This document shows, piece after piece, positions 19,236 to 29,014 of a DNA stretch of 64,000 nucleotides. Origin of the DNA: Enterococcus durans NBRC 100479 = LMG 10746. Lineage in GTDB: Bacteria > Bacillota > Bacilli > Lactobacillales > Enterococcaceae. Under the pieces are notes generated by a model. The model saw nothing but the letters and a program-made list of their open reading frames with translations. It searched no databases and was not told the origin of the DNA. Both the position numbers and the translations under genes were made by a program. Every line of letters starts with the position of its first letter. Within the stretch, counting starts at the first letter, position 1. The DNA is taken from positions 38,215 to 102,214 of the forward strand of contig NZ_BCQB01000005.1 of assembly GCF_001544215.1 (NCBI RefSeq). Direction: 5' to 3'.

Positions 19236-19397
19236 ATGGATAAAGAAGAAGTTTTAGATCGTCTACGAGAAGACTTGGAGATTCCTTTTTTTCAAGGAAA
19301 ACTTGAGGACAAAGTCTACAGTGAAGAAGACTATCAGAAAATAAAAAATGATTTGATCAAGTATTTTGATGATTATGTAAGAAATGTGGAAAATTAA
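19236..19397 (+). CDS. Small acidic hypothetical protein (53 residues)
   Basis: ATG at 19236 is preceded by tggagga at ideal spacing, 15 bp after the lactonase stop. The product begins MDKEEVLDRLREDLE and ends YFDDYVRNVEN; it is highly charged and helix-prone with no membrane segment. The ribosome site, the spacing and the terminator just downstream all support a real gene in the lactonase operon. Family not recognised. Confidence 0.65.
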   Translation: MDKEEVLDRLREDLEIPFFQGKLEDKVYSEEDYQKIKNDLIKYFDDYVRNVEN

Positions 19398-19451
19398 AAA
19401 AGCGTGTTGATTTGAGTCACACTGAATCAAAACCATAATTAAAACGAACGG

Positions 19452-19490
19452 GGATGGTCCTTTTTACTGCTTGGGGCCATCCTTGTTTTG
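19452..19490 (+). terminator. Terminator of the lactonase operon
   Basis: The stem ggatggtcc / ggggccatcc (one G-U pair) with a T-rich tail ttgtttt lies 55 bp after the 53-codon gene. Confidence 0.55.
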
Positions 19491-19639
19491 AATTCAAGAT
19501 ATCCCACATACGTTCTTTGTTCTTCCTTCTTTTCGTGTAGTTTTTTATCCTTGAACAATACTAAAAACTACAAGCCCGTTGTCATTGAGAACTTCTACAA
19601 CATTCGCCGTTTTTTCATTTGATTTCTTTCAATAGCAAG

Positions 19640-19745
19640 CACTAGAAATAGCCCCTGTGAAAATAAGAAGACAACCACAAGAATCTACTGTTCGATTTCT
19701 GTGGTTGTCTTCTTATTTCTCAGAGTTGGATACTTTTTCGAACAC
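19640..19745 (+). repeat. Intergenic structured repeat, copy F (3' half only)
   Basis: The right flank cttatttctcagagttggatac matches the conserved right part of the other copies. Inside it, a perfect 19-bp stem pairs 19661-19679 with 19700-19718 (aataagaagacaaccaca and its complement) around a 20-base loop. The distal arms differ fully in sequence from the other copies yet still pair. It lies between the lactonase operon and the convergent cysteine desulfurase gene, so it may work as a terminator. Confidence 0.6.
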
Positions 19746-19750
19746 GCTCT

Positions 19751-20884
19751 TTACTTGATAGCACCGACTAGTTGCTGAATAAATTTTTGAATGTCTTCTT
19801 TCGTGTTACCATAACCAAAGCTGATCCGAATCGATTCTTTCAAGATTGGTGTGTCTTTTCCGTACATTGCTTCTAATACATGGGAAGGTTCGATATTCCC
19901 TGCTGTACAAGCTGACCCAGTGGAAATAGCGATACCGTTAAGGTCTAATTTCATTAACAGCAAATCATTTACGACCCCTGGCAAACGAAGGTTCAGCACG
20001 TGAGGCAATTTATTTTCTAGGTCCCCGTTTACTTGAACATCAATCCCTTGTTTTTCTAATTCCTCTAAAATCATTTGTTGGAATCCCGCGTATTTTTCAC
20101 TTCTCGCTTCACGTTCTTCAACCGTTAGAAGTTCCGCTGCTTTTGCCATTCCCCAGATTCCTGCAAGATTTTCTGTTCCAGCACGGCGTTTTTCTTCTTG
20201 TTCACCACCTAGAAGCATTGCGGGAATATTGACCCCATCTTTCTTATATAAAAAGCCGACCCCTTTAGGTCCATTGATTTTATGCGCTGAAACGCTTAGT
20301 AGATCAATACCTAGATCTTTGGGATGGATCGTTTGGTTGCCATAAGCTTGGACTGCATCGGTATGGAAATAAGCAGGATGCTCGCGCAGTCTTTCTCCGA
20401 TCTCCTTGATTGGCATCAAGTTCCCGATCTCATTGTTCCCGTACATGATCGAAACTAGGATCGTATCTTCTCTTAAGGCTTGTTCAAAGTCTTCCAATGA
20501 AATATTTCCTTTTTCATCTACAGGTAAATATGTAACCTCAAATCCTTTTGTTTCTAAATACTTCATCGCATTCAAAACTGCAGGATGTTCGATGGCTGTA
20601 GTGATCAGGTGCTTGCCTTCCGCTTTTCTTGAAAAAGCTGTTTCTAGGATTGCCGTATTATCTCCTTCTGTTCCACCGCTGTTAAAAATGATTTCATGGT
20701 CATTCACCTGCAAAGTATCCGCAATGATTTGTCTAGCGGTCTCTAATTTTTCGTGCGCCAAGCGACCAAAGCCATGGATACTTGACGGATTTCCGAATGT
20801 TTCTTGCATGATCATAGTCATTTCAGTGATTACTTGTGGATGCATCGGTGTGGTCGCCGCATGATCCAAATAAATTTTTTCCAA
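19751..20884 (-). CDS. Cysteine desulfurase (NifS/IscS class)
   Basis: A PLP enzyme of 377 residues that releases sulfur from cysteine for Fe-S clusters and tRNA thiolation. Key parts: NSGGTEGDN (cofactor loop), HTDAVQAYG, the PLP Lys in SVSAHKINGPKG, and the catalytic Cys in the loop STGSACTAG near residue 325. The start is a TTG at 20884 (MEKIYLDHAATTPMH), with ggaaggg 9 bases upstream. It is followed by the structured repeat and preceded by a terminator-separated PRPP synthetase gene. Confidence 0.93.
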   Translation of the reverse strand: MEKIYLDHAATTPMHPQVITEMTMIMQETFGNPSSIHGFGRLAHEKLETARQIIADTLQVNDHEIIFNSGGTEGDNTAILETAFSRKAEGKHLITTAIEHPAVLNAMKYLETKGFEVTYLPVDEKGNISLEDFEQALREDTILVSIMYGNNEIGNLMPIKEIGERLREHPAYFHTDAVQAYGNQTIHPKDLGIDLLSVSAHKINGPKGVGFLYKKDGVNIPAMLLGGEQEEKRRAGTENLAGIWGMAKAAELLTVEEREARSEKYAGFQQMILEELEKQGIDVQVNGDLENKLPHVLNLRLPGVVNDLLLMKLDLNGIAISTGSACTAGNIEPSHVLEAMYGKDTPILKESIRISFGYGNTKEDIQKFIQQLVGAIK

Positions 20885-20956
20885 CTTTTTTCATCCCTTC
20901 CAGATATAACTAGGCACATTCTAGCACAGAATATCAAAGTTACCAAAAATAAAAAA

Positions 20957-21006
20957 TAAATTCGCTCAACTGCTTACTAAGTAGAAGCTAGTTGGGCGAA
21001 TTTCTA
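20957..21006 (-). terminator. Terminator of the PRPP synthetase gene
   Basis: A strong stem (attcgctcaactgctt / aagctagttgggcgaat, with a small mismatch) lies 20 bp after the prs stop codon, with a U-rich tail on the minus strand. Confidence 0.75.
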
Positions 21007-21025
21007 TTTGTCCTATCGCTAACGA

Positions 21026-22000
21026 TTAATCAAACTCTTTTTCTTCTAGACGGAACAATGGACTCATTGGTGTATTTTCGTGGATACGTTTTACCGCTTC
21101 TCCCATCAATTCAGAGCATGTAACGATCGTCAAGTTTTCTGGATGACGATCTTCAGTTGTGAAGACAGAATCAGTGATACAAATATCTTTGATTGGCGCT
21201 TCATCTAAGATTGGTTTCGCAGGAACAGATAATAATCCATGAGATGCACAAGCATAAACATCTTTCGCACCATTTTCTTTCAATACATTCGCTGCACGGG
21301 CAAATGTCGCACCAGTATTAAGGATATCATCTACCATGATACATGTTTTTCCTTGTACGTTCCCGATCACATAACCGCTATTCACATCAGCATCATCTGC
21401 GTGGTCTACGATTGCCAGTGTACTATCCAGATATTCAGAAAGGCTTCTAGCACGTTGGACACCACTATTTTTTGGTGAAACAACAACAATATCATCCCCC
21501 GTCAAACCAAGTTGACGATAATAATGAGCAAACAAAGGCATTGTAAATAAATTATCAACAGGGATATCGAAAAATCCTTGTACTTGGACAGTGTGTAGAT
21601 CCAAAGTCAACACACGAGTTGCACCAGCTTCTTCAATTAGATTAGCAATCAATTTCGCTGTGATTGGTTCGTGTGGTTTTGCTGTGCGGTCTTGTCTTGC
21701 ATACCCATAATAAGGTAGTACGACATTGATCGTTTTGGCGCTTGCACGTTTCATCGCATCGATCATGATCAATAATTCGAGATAGTGATCATTTACAGGC
21801 GCATTGGTTGACTGTACGATGTACACATGATCGCCACGGATACTTTCTTCAATATTGATCGAAATTTCACCATCACTAAATTGTTTTACGACACTTTTTC
21901 CTAGTTCTGTCCCAAAGACCTTCGCAATTTTTTCTGCTAATGGACGATTCCCATTCAAACTAAAGATTTTCAACGTGTCATCCTGATACTTTTTACTCAT
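21026..22000 (-). CDS. prs: Ribose-phosphate pyrophosphokinase
   Basis: Makes PRPP from ribose 5-phosphate and ATP for nucleotide, His and Trp synthesis. I place the start at the ATG at 22000 ([19 protein letters not shown]), with ggggagga upstream; the longer frame has no ribosome site. The 324-residue product has the flexible loop [20 protein letters not shown] and the PRPP-binding loop [14 protein letters not shown]. The C-terminus ends with RLEEKEFD, typical length for class I. Enterococci often carry two prs paralogues; which one this is cannot be told here. Confidence 0.94.
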   Translation of the reverse strand: MSKKYQDDTLKIFSLNGNRPLAEKIAKVFGTELGKSVVKQFSDGEISINIEESIRGDHVYIVQSTNAPVNDHYLELLIMIDAMKRASAKTINVVLPYYGYARQDRTAKPHEPITAKLIANLIEEAGATRVLTLDLHTVQVQGFFDIPVDNLFTMPLFAHYYRQLGLTGDDIVVVSPKNSGVQRARSLSEYLDSTLAIVDHADDADVNSGYVIGNVQGKTCIMVDDILNTGATFARAANVLKENGAKDVYACASHGLLSVPAKPILDEAPIKDICITDSVFTTEDRHPENLTIVTCSELMGEAVKRIHENTPMSPLFRLEEKEFD

Positions 22001-22078
22001 GTAGTCCTCCCCAAACTTCTCTATTCTTCGATAGTTTAACATACTTTGCCAATATTTTCTGGTAATTTCTGCAAATAA

Positions 22079-22930
22079 TTACGGAAGGGAGACTGTTCCA
22101 TTTCCCCAACTTGCAGGAATTATTCGTTGATAATCTCCCCAATTATCGTGGACTTTATAAAAACGTTCACCAGAGGCAGATTCATAATACGCATATGCTG
22201 TCACCCAATGATTGCCATAAGGACTGCCAAGTATTTTCAAAATCCCAACCATCACTGGTTTTCCTTGATGGATTCTTTTGGTGGCCCGCTGCCAAGAACC
22301 GATGATCGTATTTCTAGCAGAAAAAGGATTGCCTGTTTTTTTCAAGAATCTCGATAGCCCACCACTTACTTGAAGTGGAATGGTCGGTAATCCTAAAGGC
22401 TGGATCATTTTTTTCAATTCACTGCTGAGGGGCTCATCTATCTGTGATCCTTTTTTTCGAATCTCTTCAGGAAGTGATAACTCATCGCGAAAGTCTTGAT
22501 AATAAGCAAGTAAAACAGTTGCTGCATAAGTTCCGCAAAGATAGCCCGAAGGTGTGCGCCATTTTTTATAAGAAGCGAAACGTTTTGCGGGTAACCCCAC
22601 CCAACAATCGAGCAGATATGCTTTGCCTTTTTTTGTTCGATTCCATTCCAGTGCTTTTTCTAGCAAATCATTTTCTTCAGAAAAACAACTTGTCTTTTCT
22701 GCCATCGCAGTAAAAATGGTCGAACGCCCAATAGCATCAACGTACGTATCTTCTGTCGGGCAATACTCTACTGGCTTTCCAGTCTGATCAACAATAAGAT
22801 AGCTTTCATTCTCAAAAATCATGGCTAGATACACCTGTCCCTGATCCGTGAGCAACTTTTCTGTCGCCGCCACGCTCTTTGCTTCACCATCTATTATAAG
22901 ATACGCAGATCGTTCGACTTTATTTTTCAA
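22079..22930 (-). CDS. Predicted papain-like cysteine peptidase (C39-like fold)
   Basis: A 283-residue protein without a signal peptide. The second half has a papain-type triad in order: Cys in SGYLCGTYAATVLL, His in GNHWVTAYAYY and Asn in KVHDNWGD. The first 80 residues look like a small separate beta-rich domain (ESYLIVDQTGKPVEYC). Start is a TTG at 22930 with ggaggtga 9 bases upstream; the TTG two codons earlier is too close to it. It lies 79 bp upstream of prs on the same strand. Substrate unknown; intracellular action is inferred from the missing export signal. Confidence 0.65.
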   Translation of the reverse strand: MKNKVERSAYLIIDGEAKSVAATEKLLTDQGQVYLAMIFENESYLIVDQTGKPVEYCPTEDTYVDAIGRSTIFTAMAEKTSCFSEENDLLEKALEWNRTKKGKAYLLDCWVGLPAKRFASYKKWRTPSGYLCGTYAATVLLAYYQDFRDELSLPEEIRKKGSQIDEPLSSELKKMIQPLGLPTIPLQVSGGLSRFLKKTGNPFSARNTIIGSWQRATKRIHQGKPVMVGILKILGSPYGNHWVTAYAYYESASGERFYKVHDNWGDYQRIIPASWGNGTVSLP

Positions 22931-23117
22931 GCTCAATCACCTCCGTTTCTTTCATTATAAGGGAAATAGGGGCAAAAACAAATCAGTTTGACTAGGGAAC
23001 AGTGCCTTCTCTTTTCATAGAAATCCCCATTATTTCTAAACTTCTATTCCTTTCCATTGTTTATTCAGTGATTTTATACGATAATAAAAACATTAAATAA
23101 AAAGGAGCGATGAGTAA

Positions 23118-25025
23118 ATGAACAAAGAACTTTTAAAACAAGATTTTTATGAAGCAGTAAATGAAGAATGGCTCAAAACTGCCAAAATACCAGCGGATAA
23201 ACCCGTTACTGGCGGATTCCAAGAATTGGTTGTTGGGATCGATGACCTATTAATGAATGAAATTGACGAATTACTCGCACACCCCGAGTTCGTTCCATCT
23301 GAAAAAATGGCTCATTTTCTTCGCTTTTACCAAATTGCAAATGATTATGATAGAAGAAATCAATTAGCAGAAAAACCATTACTTCCACTGCTTGAACGTA
23401 TTGAAAAAATCAACTCATTTGATGCATTGAACCAACAACTTCCAGAATGGGTACTTGATAGTTTACCCCTCCCATTTTCACTTGACGTAGATGCGGATAT
23501 GAAAAATGCACAAACAAATGCCTTTTTTGCTTATCCACCTTCTTTATTCTTACCTGATAAAACATATTACGCACCAGAACATCCAAATGGTGCAGAACTA
23601 TTAAACGTGTTCTTTGATATGATGGTCCAATTATTGGAGCTTTCTGGAAAAGATAAAGGTCAAGCTGAAGCAATCGTCGAACAAGCCATTCAATTCGATA
23701 AACTGATTGCTCCTCATGTAAAAAGTGCGGAAGAAAATGCGGACTACAGTAAAATGTACAATCCTCAATCATTTGAAGAATTTATTGGTCATACGGCTAC
23801 GATCGATTTAAAAAAACTATCTGTTGGCTTACTTGGAACAACACCAGATAAAGTCATCGTGACTGATCCAGGATATTTTGACCATTTAGCTGAACTATTA
23901 ACGACTGAACATTTTCCACTGATCAAAAGTTGGATGATCGTGCGAACGGTTCGCTCTTTAAGCAGCTATTTATCAGAAGAATTCAGACAAGTCAGCGGCA
24001 TTTTTTCTCGTACACTTTCCGGTACCGAAGAAGCAATGGCACCAAAGAAAGCTGCGTACTATTTGGCTTCTGGACAATTTGACCAAGTCGTTGGTGACTA
24101 TTATGGGAAAAAATATTTTGGTGAGATTGCTAAAAAAGACGTAGAGAATATGATCAAAGAAATGATTCGTGTGTATAAAAAACGTCTAGAAGAAAATAGC
24201 TGGCTTAGTCAAGCAACCAAAGAAAAAGCTATAATCAAACTAGATAAATTAGGTGTTCAAGTTGGTTATCCTGAGAGCATCCCCGCTCGTTTCGATGCAT
24301 ATAAAACAGTCACTGCAGAAGACGGCGGCACACTACTCTCCAATGCCTTAGCTTTTAGTAAAATCGAAGCTAAAGATCGTTTTAGCAAATGGAATAAACC
24401 TGTTGATCGTTCAGAGTGGGAAATGAGTGCAGATACTGTGAATGCTTACTATCACCCATTTAGAAATGTCATTGTTTTCCCTGCGGCTATCTTACAAGCC
24501 CCATTCTACAGTTTAGAACAATCAAGTTCCGCAAACTTTGGTGGGATCGGCGCAGTGATCGCCCATGAAATTTCACACGCTTTTGATAACAACGGTGCCA
24601 AGTTCGATGAATTTGGTAATTTAAATAATTGGTGGACAGAAGAAGATCTGGAACAATTCCAAAATAAAGCCCAAGCAATGATTGATGAATTTGACGGTTT
24701 ATCACTTGCAGATGCCACTGTGAATGGAAAGTTGACCGTTTCTGAAAATATCGCTGATGCTGGTGGTTTAAGTTGTGCTTTAGAAGCTGCTAAATCTGAA
24801 AAAGATTTTTCATTTGAAGAATTTTTTGTCAGCTGGGCAACGATCTGGCGTACAAAAGCCAAAAAAGAATACCAACAATTACTTTTACAAATCGATGTCC
24901 ATGCACCAGCTAAGCTAAGAGCCAATGTCCAACTACAAAACATTGATGAATTTTATGAAACTTTTGGAATCACTGAACAAGATGAAATGTACCAAAAACC
25001 AGAAAAACGCGTGCATATTTGGTAA
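23118..25025 (+). CDS. pepO: M13-family zinc metallopeptidase (PepO)
   Basis: A 635-residue neprilysin-like oligopeptidase. The zinc site HEISH lies near residue 480 (IAHEISHAFDNNG), the third ligand Glu in ENIADAGGL, and the substrate loop NAYYHPFRN upstream. The protein ends VHIW, as M13 enzymes do. No signal peptide, so cytoplasmic as in lactic acid bacteria, where PepO trims oligopeptides after uptake. Single-gene unit with ggag before the ATG and a strong terminator after it. Confidence 0.95.
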   Translation: MNKELLKQDFYEAVNEEWLKTAKIPADKPVTGGFQELVVGIDDLLMNEIDELLAHPEFVPSEKMAHFLRFYQIANDYDRRNQLAEKPLLPLLERIEKINSFDALNQQLPEWVLDSLPLPFSLDVDADMKNAQTNAFFAYPPSLFLPDKTYYAPEHPNGAELLNVFFDMMVQLLELSGKDKGQAEAIVEQAIQFDKLIAPHVKSAEENADYSKMYNPQSFEEFIGHTATIDLKKLSVGLLGTTPDKVIVTDPGYFDHLAELLTTEHFPLIKSWMIVRTVRSLSSYLSEEFRQVSGIFSRTLSGTEEAMAPKKAAYYLASGQFDQVVGDYYGKKYFGEIAKKDVENMIKEMIRVYKKRLEENSWLSQATKEKAIIKLDKLGVQVGYPESIPARFDAYKTVTAEDGGTLLSNALAFSKIEAKDRFSKWNKPVDRSEWEMSADTVNAYYHPFRNVIVFPAAILQAPFYSLEQSSSANFGGIGAVIAHEISHAFDNNGAKFDEFGNLNNWWTEEDLEQFQNKAQAMIDEFDGLSLADATVNGKLTVSENIADAGGLSCALEAAKSEKDFSFEEFFVSWATIWRTKAKKEYQQLLLQIDVHAPAKLRANVQLQNIDEFYETFGITEQDEMYQKPEKRVHIW

Positions 25026-25050
25026 AATGGTGAACAACATGCCTTGACCA

Positions 25051-25105
25051 AAAAGAGAACGAGGGACAAAAGTATTCTGTACTTTTGCCCTCGTTCTCTT
25101 TTTTA
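25051..25105. terminator. Bidirectional terminator after pepO
   Basis: Near-perfect 20-bp stem (agagaacgagggacaaaagt / acttttgccctcgttctct, one bulge) with T runs on both sides. Its arms (gggacaaaagt) resemble the 5' hairpin of the intergenic repeat family, so it may be a 5'-half copy used as a terminator. Confidence 0.8.
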
Positions 25106-25135
25106 ACAAATTTTATTTTTTCAAAGTTATTCGTA

Positions 25136-28100
25136 TCATGCTTTCTTTTTTTTCATTGTCATGTAAAGCACGACTGCACAAATGAGCGTTACGCCCAATG
25201 CTGTGATGAAGTAATTCGTTTTTTCACCAGTAGTTGGCAATTTATTTTTGTCTGTTTCATTTTCTTTAGATTGCCCTGTCTCTTTCCCTTTATCTGATTC
25301 ATCGGTAGTTGATTCTGTTGTTTTTCCTGCTAAGCTATTGATTTTTTTCTCTTGACTTACTCTATCAGCGTGCTTGATCCATGTCATTCCATCAAATATT
25401 TCTGTACGGTACCACACAGAAAGAACATATGCCCCCTGCCTAGGCGCAGATATTGTAGCGAGTGAATCCGAAAAAGCTCCGGACATACCAGCTTCATCGA
25501 TACGCCATTCAACAGGAAAGTAACGCATGTCGCCTTTAACTGCTTCTAACGGATCCGCTGGAGCAAAATCAGCTACCCACACTGTAAATGGTTTCTGTTC
25601 TGTAATATGTTTCTCCGCTTCTTCTCGTATCCCATTGGCTTCTTTTATGATAATGGGATTGTTCTCTTCTGTCGGCTGTGTCTGATTTGGTTCGCGCTCC
25701 TTTTCCAGTTCAACTACTGGATAATCCGAGAATGGTGAACTTGTTTCGTCCAAAATAGCTCCCACAGAAAGAGGAACACCGTTGTTTTTCTTTCCGTCTG
25801 TTCGTCGAAATTCTGGCTTTATCTGCATCAATCCAAAGACGTTGATGCTCCCATTCTCATATCGAGAAACCGGTTCTTTCGTTTCATCTGAAGTGTCTAG
25901 ATGGTCGAACCACTCCTCTAAAATTTGACTGCCTAAATGATTTTCAGAGCGCTTTGTCTGTTCATTCCATAAATAGTTCAATTCATGGAAAACATCCTCT
26001 TTTTCTTGCTTCAATAGTTGGATCTGTTCCCTTATATCTAACCCTGTTGTTCGAAATGATAGAATTCCTGATGTTTCGAAAGCCGTCTCACTGGCTGACG
26101 AAGTATAGAGCGCAACATTGTATGAACCATTATTAAAGCTTGTGCTGCTTTTGACGATGATGTCCGTTCCGCTATTGGAATCGATTCCTTTCGCCAAGTT
26201 TTCAAAAGAAAGACTATTGATCAATTCGTGCTTTCCAGAGAGTGAGGAACCTCCCATTTTAAAGCCGTTCCCATTCCCTTCTCCGTTGACCCCAGGAATC
26301 CAGCCATTTCGATAAGCAACCGAATTTTTGATCACTACTTTCCCGATTGAGCCTGTTTCATTTTTCGCAAATAGATCCCAACCGTCATCAGCATTATGGT
26401 AGGCAATACAGCCATCAAATAGATTGCCTTCTCCAACTGTCAATTTTGCCGCAAACCCATCTGCATCTTCAAATCCTGGGTCAGCATTTTCGAAAGAAGT
26501 ACAATTTTTGATCAAGTTATGTGCTGGCCATGCTTCAAACGGGTCGTTTGAGCTGCCGCTGATTTGAATTCCTGTATTTCCATTGCGGTATGCATGGATA
26601 TCCTCAACTACATTGTAATTACCAGAGATTTGCATCCCTTTTTGCATCGCCGCACTATTTGTAATGTCAAATCCTCTTAGTATCCAATGGTTGCCCCAAA
26701 CAGTCAACCCATTACCCGTGCCACAAAAATCAAAAATAGGGCGCTGATTCTCCTTATTCTTTTCCGCAATCAAATAGATTGGTAATTCCTTTGTGCCAAT
26801 GATACCTTTTGGGATACTGAGTCCGTTAGGTAAAGCATATGTCCCTGAACTTAGGACAATGATTTGGCCTCCACTAGCATATTTGAGTGCTTCCGTTAAT
26901 GAAAGGGGATTTTGTTTACTTCCACTCCCAGTTGCTGTCCCCGTTGGTGTGACATAGAGCGTAGAGTAGCTGTGCTGTTGATGGACCACGGTATGCTTGA
27001 TTTCTTGAGTATCATAATTCGCCAGCACTGTATAATCTTCCGGCGGAAAGTTTTTGTCTGGTGTAAAACGAAAAGTAAAATGATTTTCTCCGGTCATTAA
27101 TTTTGTTTCAAATTGTTGTTCTTTATTTGCTTGAATGGCAACATCTTTCGCCTCACCAATGATTTCATTGGTTTGTCGATTCACGATCGTCAGCTGTCCG
27201 TCCGCATTCGTTTTAAAGGATAGCACGTGGTTCGCATCTCCTGAATAGTTGCTTGACGTGACACTATAGATTGGCTCGATGATTTTGTTTGGTCGTTCTT
27301 TTGCTGGAGGATCGGTTGCTGGATCTGAAAAAGTCAGATCGATCTCATCCACTTTGATCGTCATATTTCGTGCTGCTGCAAAACCGACATAGATTTCCTC
27401 TTCAGAAGAACCATACAACTCTTCCCAATCGTACATGATCTCGTTTGCCAGTTCTTTGCCTGTGCTGCTGTCATAGTAATAGGCTTCAAACCCTGTATTC
27501 GTTTTTTTCATTTCTACAGAGATTTTCGTTAGATTATCGGTTGCTGGAAATAGATTACCGTTGCCATTACCAAAAATATTATACGAGCTAGCTTCTTTTT
27601 CCTGTAGCCCAGCCGAAGTTTCCATTGGTGCTGTTTCTACTTTGACACTGCCAGGGGCTGGGGCTGATTCTGGACTATCAGGAGATATCCCTGTGATCGT
27701 CCTGCTTCCCAAGCCTAATCGCATGGTGTATTTACTGCCATTTCCACTAACTACTTCTTTTGTATCTGAATTCCAAAGATACTCGATTCGACTTCCCAAT
27801 AAAGAAAACGAATTAGAATAAAATGATTGCCCGAATAGATTTGATTTTGGGACACTATCTCTGACCATGACCGCAAAACCTTCTTGGGCATTCGTGTATG
27901 TCCAAGACTCGATCTCAATCGTGGCCTTCAATGAAAAATTCGTTTCTTTGCTTACTGGATGATAATAATACGTGATACCATCTGACCCGCTAGATTGGAA
28001 TTTCCCCCCGTTATTCGTGGAAGATAACCGCACGCTATTATCCGTTGACTCAATCTGATATTTGCTTGCACTAGTACTTTCACCGAAGACGACTCCTTGC

Positions 28101-28378
28101 CAACGTTCCTCAGCAACCGACTCCTGTTCAAGATTTGGTTCTGTTTCAAGATCTGGTTCTATTTCAACCTTCTGTGTATTTTGGTCATCTACTGCTTGTT
28201 GATTCGCTTCTTCCATTTTTTCCCCTTCATCGCTATACCTTTCATTGTTCACGTGTGCATTATTTTCAATAAGAATAGGATCTTCTGTTAAAGCTTGTGT
28301 GGCACTGGTTATCATAGGTGTCGTTACCAAAAGAAAAGTTGAAGCTAGTATAACTGTTGTTTGCCATTTATTCTTCAA
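25136..28378 (-). CDS. LPTTG-anchored surface protein with right-handed beta-helix
   Basis: A 1080-residue wall protein. Signal peptide 1-30, acidic Glu/Gln-rich linker to about 90, a lectin/LamG-like region about 90-350 (EGFAVMVRD, FEAYYYDSSTGKEL), and a right-handed parallel beta-helix about 480-780 with short turns such as HNLIKNCTSFENADPG and AYHNADDGWDLFAKN, as in polysaccharide lyase family 9. A helical linker (about 790-850) and a C-terminal beta module follow, then LPTTG near residue 1047, a hydrophobic helix and KKKKA. Likely a wall-bound glycan lyase or adhesin. Start is a TTG at 28378 with agggagg upstream. Confidence 0.85.
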   Translation of the reverse strand: MKNKWQTTVILASTFLLVTTPMITSATQALTEDPILIENNAHVNNERYSDEGEKMEEANQQAVDDQNTQKVEIEPDLETEPNLEQESVAEERWQGVVFGESTSASKYQIESTDNSVRLSSTNNGGKFQSSGSDGITYYYHPVSKETNFSLKATIEIESWTYTNAQEGFAVMVRDSVPKSNLFGQSFYSNSFSLLGSRIEYLWNSDTKEVVSGNGSKYTMRLGLGSRTITGISPDSPESAPAPGSVKVETAPMETSAGLQEKEASSYNIFGNGNGNLFPATDNLTKISVEMKKTNTGFEAYYYDSSTGKELANEIMYDWEELYGSSEEEIYVGFAAARNMTIKVDEIDLTFSDPATDPPAKERPNKIIEPIYSVTSSNYSGDANHVLSFKTNADGQLTIVNRQTNEIIGEAKDVAIQANKEQQFETKLMTGENHFTFRFTPDKNFPPEDYTVLANYDTQEIKHTVVHQQHSYSTLYVTPTGTATGSGSKQNPLSLTEALKYASGGQIIVLSSGTYALPNGLSIPKGIIGTKELPIYLIAEKNKENQRPIFDFCGTGNGLTVWGNHWILRGFDITNSAAMQKGMQISGNYNVVEDIHAYRNGNTGIQISGSSNDPFEAWPAHNLIKNCTSFENADPGFEDADGFAAKLTVGEGNLFDGCIAYHNADDGWDLFAKNETGSIGKVVIKNSVAYRNGWIPGVNGEGNGNGFKMGGSSLSGKHELINSLSFENLAKGIDSNSGTDIIVKSSTSFNNGSYNVALYTSSASETAFETSGILSFRTTGLDIREQIQLLKQEKEDVFHELNYLWNEQTKRSENHLGSQILEEWFDHLDTSDETKEPVSRYENGSINVFGLMQIKPEFRRTDGKKNNGVPLSVGAILDETSSPFSDYPVVELEKEREPNQTQPTEENNPIIIKEANGIREEAEKHITEQKPFTVWVADFAPADPLEAVKGDMRYFPVEWRIDEAGMSGAFSDSLATISAPRQGAYVLSVWYRTEIFDGMTWIKHADRVSQEKKINSLAGKTTESTTDESDKGKETGQSKENETDKNKLPTTGEKTNYFITALGVTLICAVVLYMTMKKKKA

Positions 28379-28399
28379 AAAATAACCTCCCTGAAAATT

Positions 28400-28413
28400 A
28401 GTAAGCGCTTACT
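28400..28413. promoter_or_regulatory. CRE-like palindrome just after the promoter of the beta-helix gene
   Basis: agtaagcgcttact is a perfect 14-bp palindrome with the GCGC core of catabolite-responsive/LacI-family sites. It lies 7-20 bases downstream of the -10 box and upstream of the RBS, a roadblock position. CcpA or a local GalR-type repressor are both possible. Confidence 0.6.
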
Positions 28414-28419
28414 ATAGGA

Positions 28420-28447
28420 GTATTACGTACTTTTCAGTTTATGTCAA
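28420..28447 (-). promoter_or_regulatory. Sigma-A promoter of the beta-helix surface protein gene
   Basis: On the minus strand TTGACA (28447-28442) and TAATAC (28425-28420) are separated by 16 bases. The distance to the TTG start is about 42 bases. Confidence 0.6.
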
Positions 28448-28555
28448 CAAAAAATAGATTAGTAACAACAGTTATATTTCCGAAAGATTTAAACATCACA
28501 AAATAAGCTTTATAAAGACTGTGCACCCTAGAAAAACATAACAAAAGAAGAAGAA

Positions 28556-28826
28556 GAATGTGGGACAAATCTAAAAAAACAGATTTACTACAGATTTTAA
28601 TTCCGGATAAACGGCGTCCAAAAGTCAGGTTTTTCGGAAATTTCAAAAAAGAGGAGCGTGGGACAAAACTAAAAATCAGTTTTGCCACAGACTCTAACTC
28701 CGAATAAACGGTGGGAGCAGAAGCAACTCCTTCTTAAATAAGCCGAAATTCACAAAAATTTGAAAAGCAATTTCCGTTCATTTCTTCTTATTTCTCGGAG
28801 TTAAACACTTCTGTCCCAGCCTCCTC
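28556..28826 (+). repeat. Intergenic structured repeat, copy B (with extra 5' module)
   Basis: This copy is longer: a module gaatgtgggacaaatct...ggtttttcggaaatttc (28556-28644) is followed by a second gtgggacaaaact start and the full 3' part (cggtgggagcagaag ... cttctgtcccagcctc). The first module also appears at the right window edge (63918-64000). In the inner stem, the left arm is of one type (aaattcac) and the right arm of the other (gttcattt), giving two mismatches. It fills most of the 636-bp gap before the nicotinamidase gene. Confidence 0.75.
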
Positions 28827-29014
28827 TTCCCTCTTCAATTTATCAAACCTAAACGACTTTTGTTTCGATCTCTTCCTCTAGATTTGAACACCAACGAAAA
28901 TCAGAAGTTCAAAAAAATAATTCAAGTTTCACACTTCGATCCTAATTTCTTCCATTTCATGAAATCCGTTAGCTATTTTCATTCCTCTGACAATTGAATG
29001 CAGCGTGGAAGAAC

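Noticed and set aside
19200..19400. tRNA or small RNA gene after the lactonase gene
   Set aside because: No cloverleaf; the region is a small open reading frame with a good ribosome site.
28434..28688. Minus-strand 84-codon frame upstream of the beta-helix gene
   Set aside because: It runs across repeat copy B and has no ribosome site or motif.
28556..28826. CRISPR array
   Set aside because: The repeats are single copies spaced kilobases apart with no regular spacers, and no cas genes are present.
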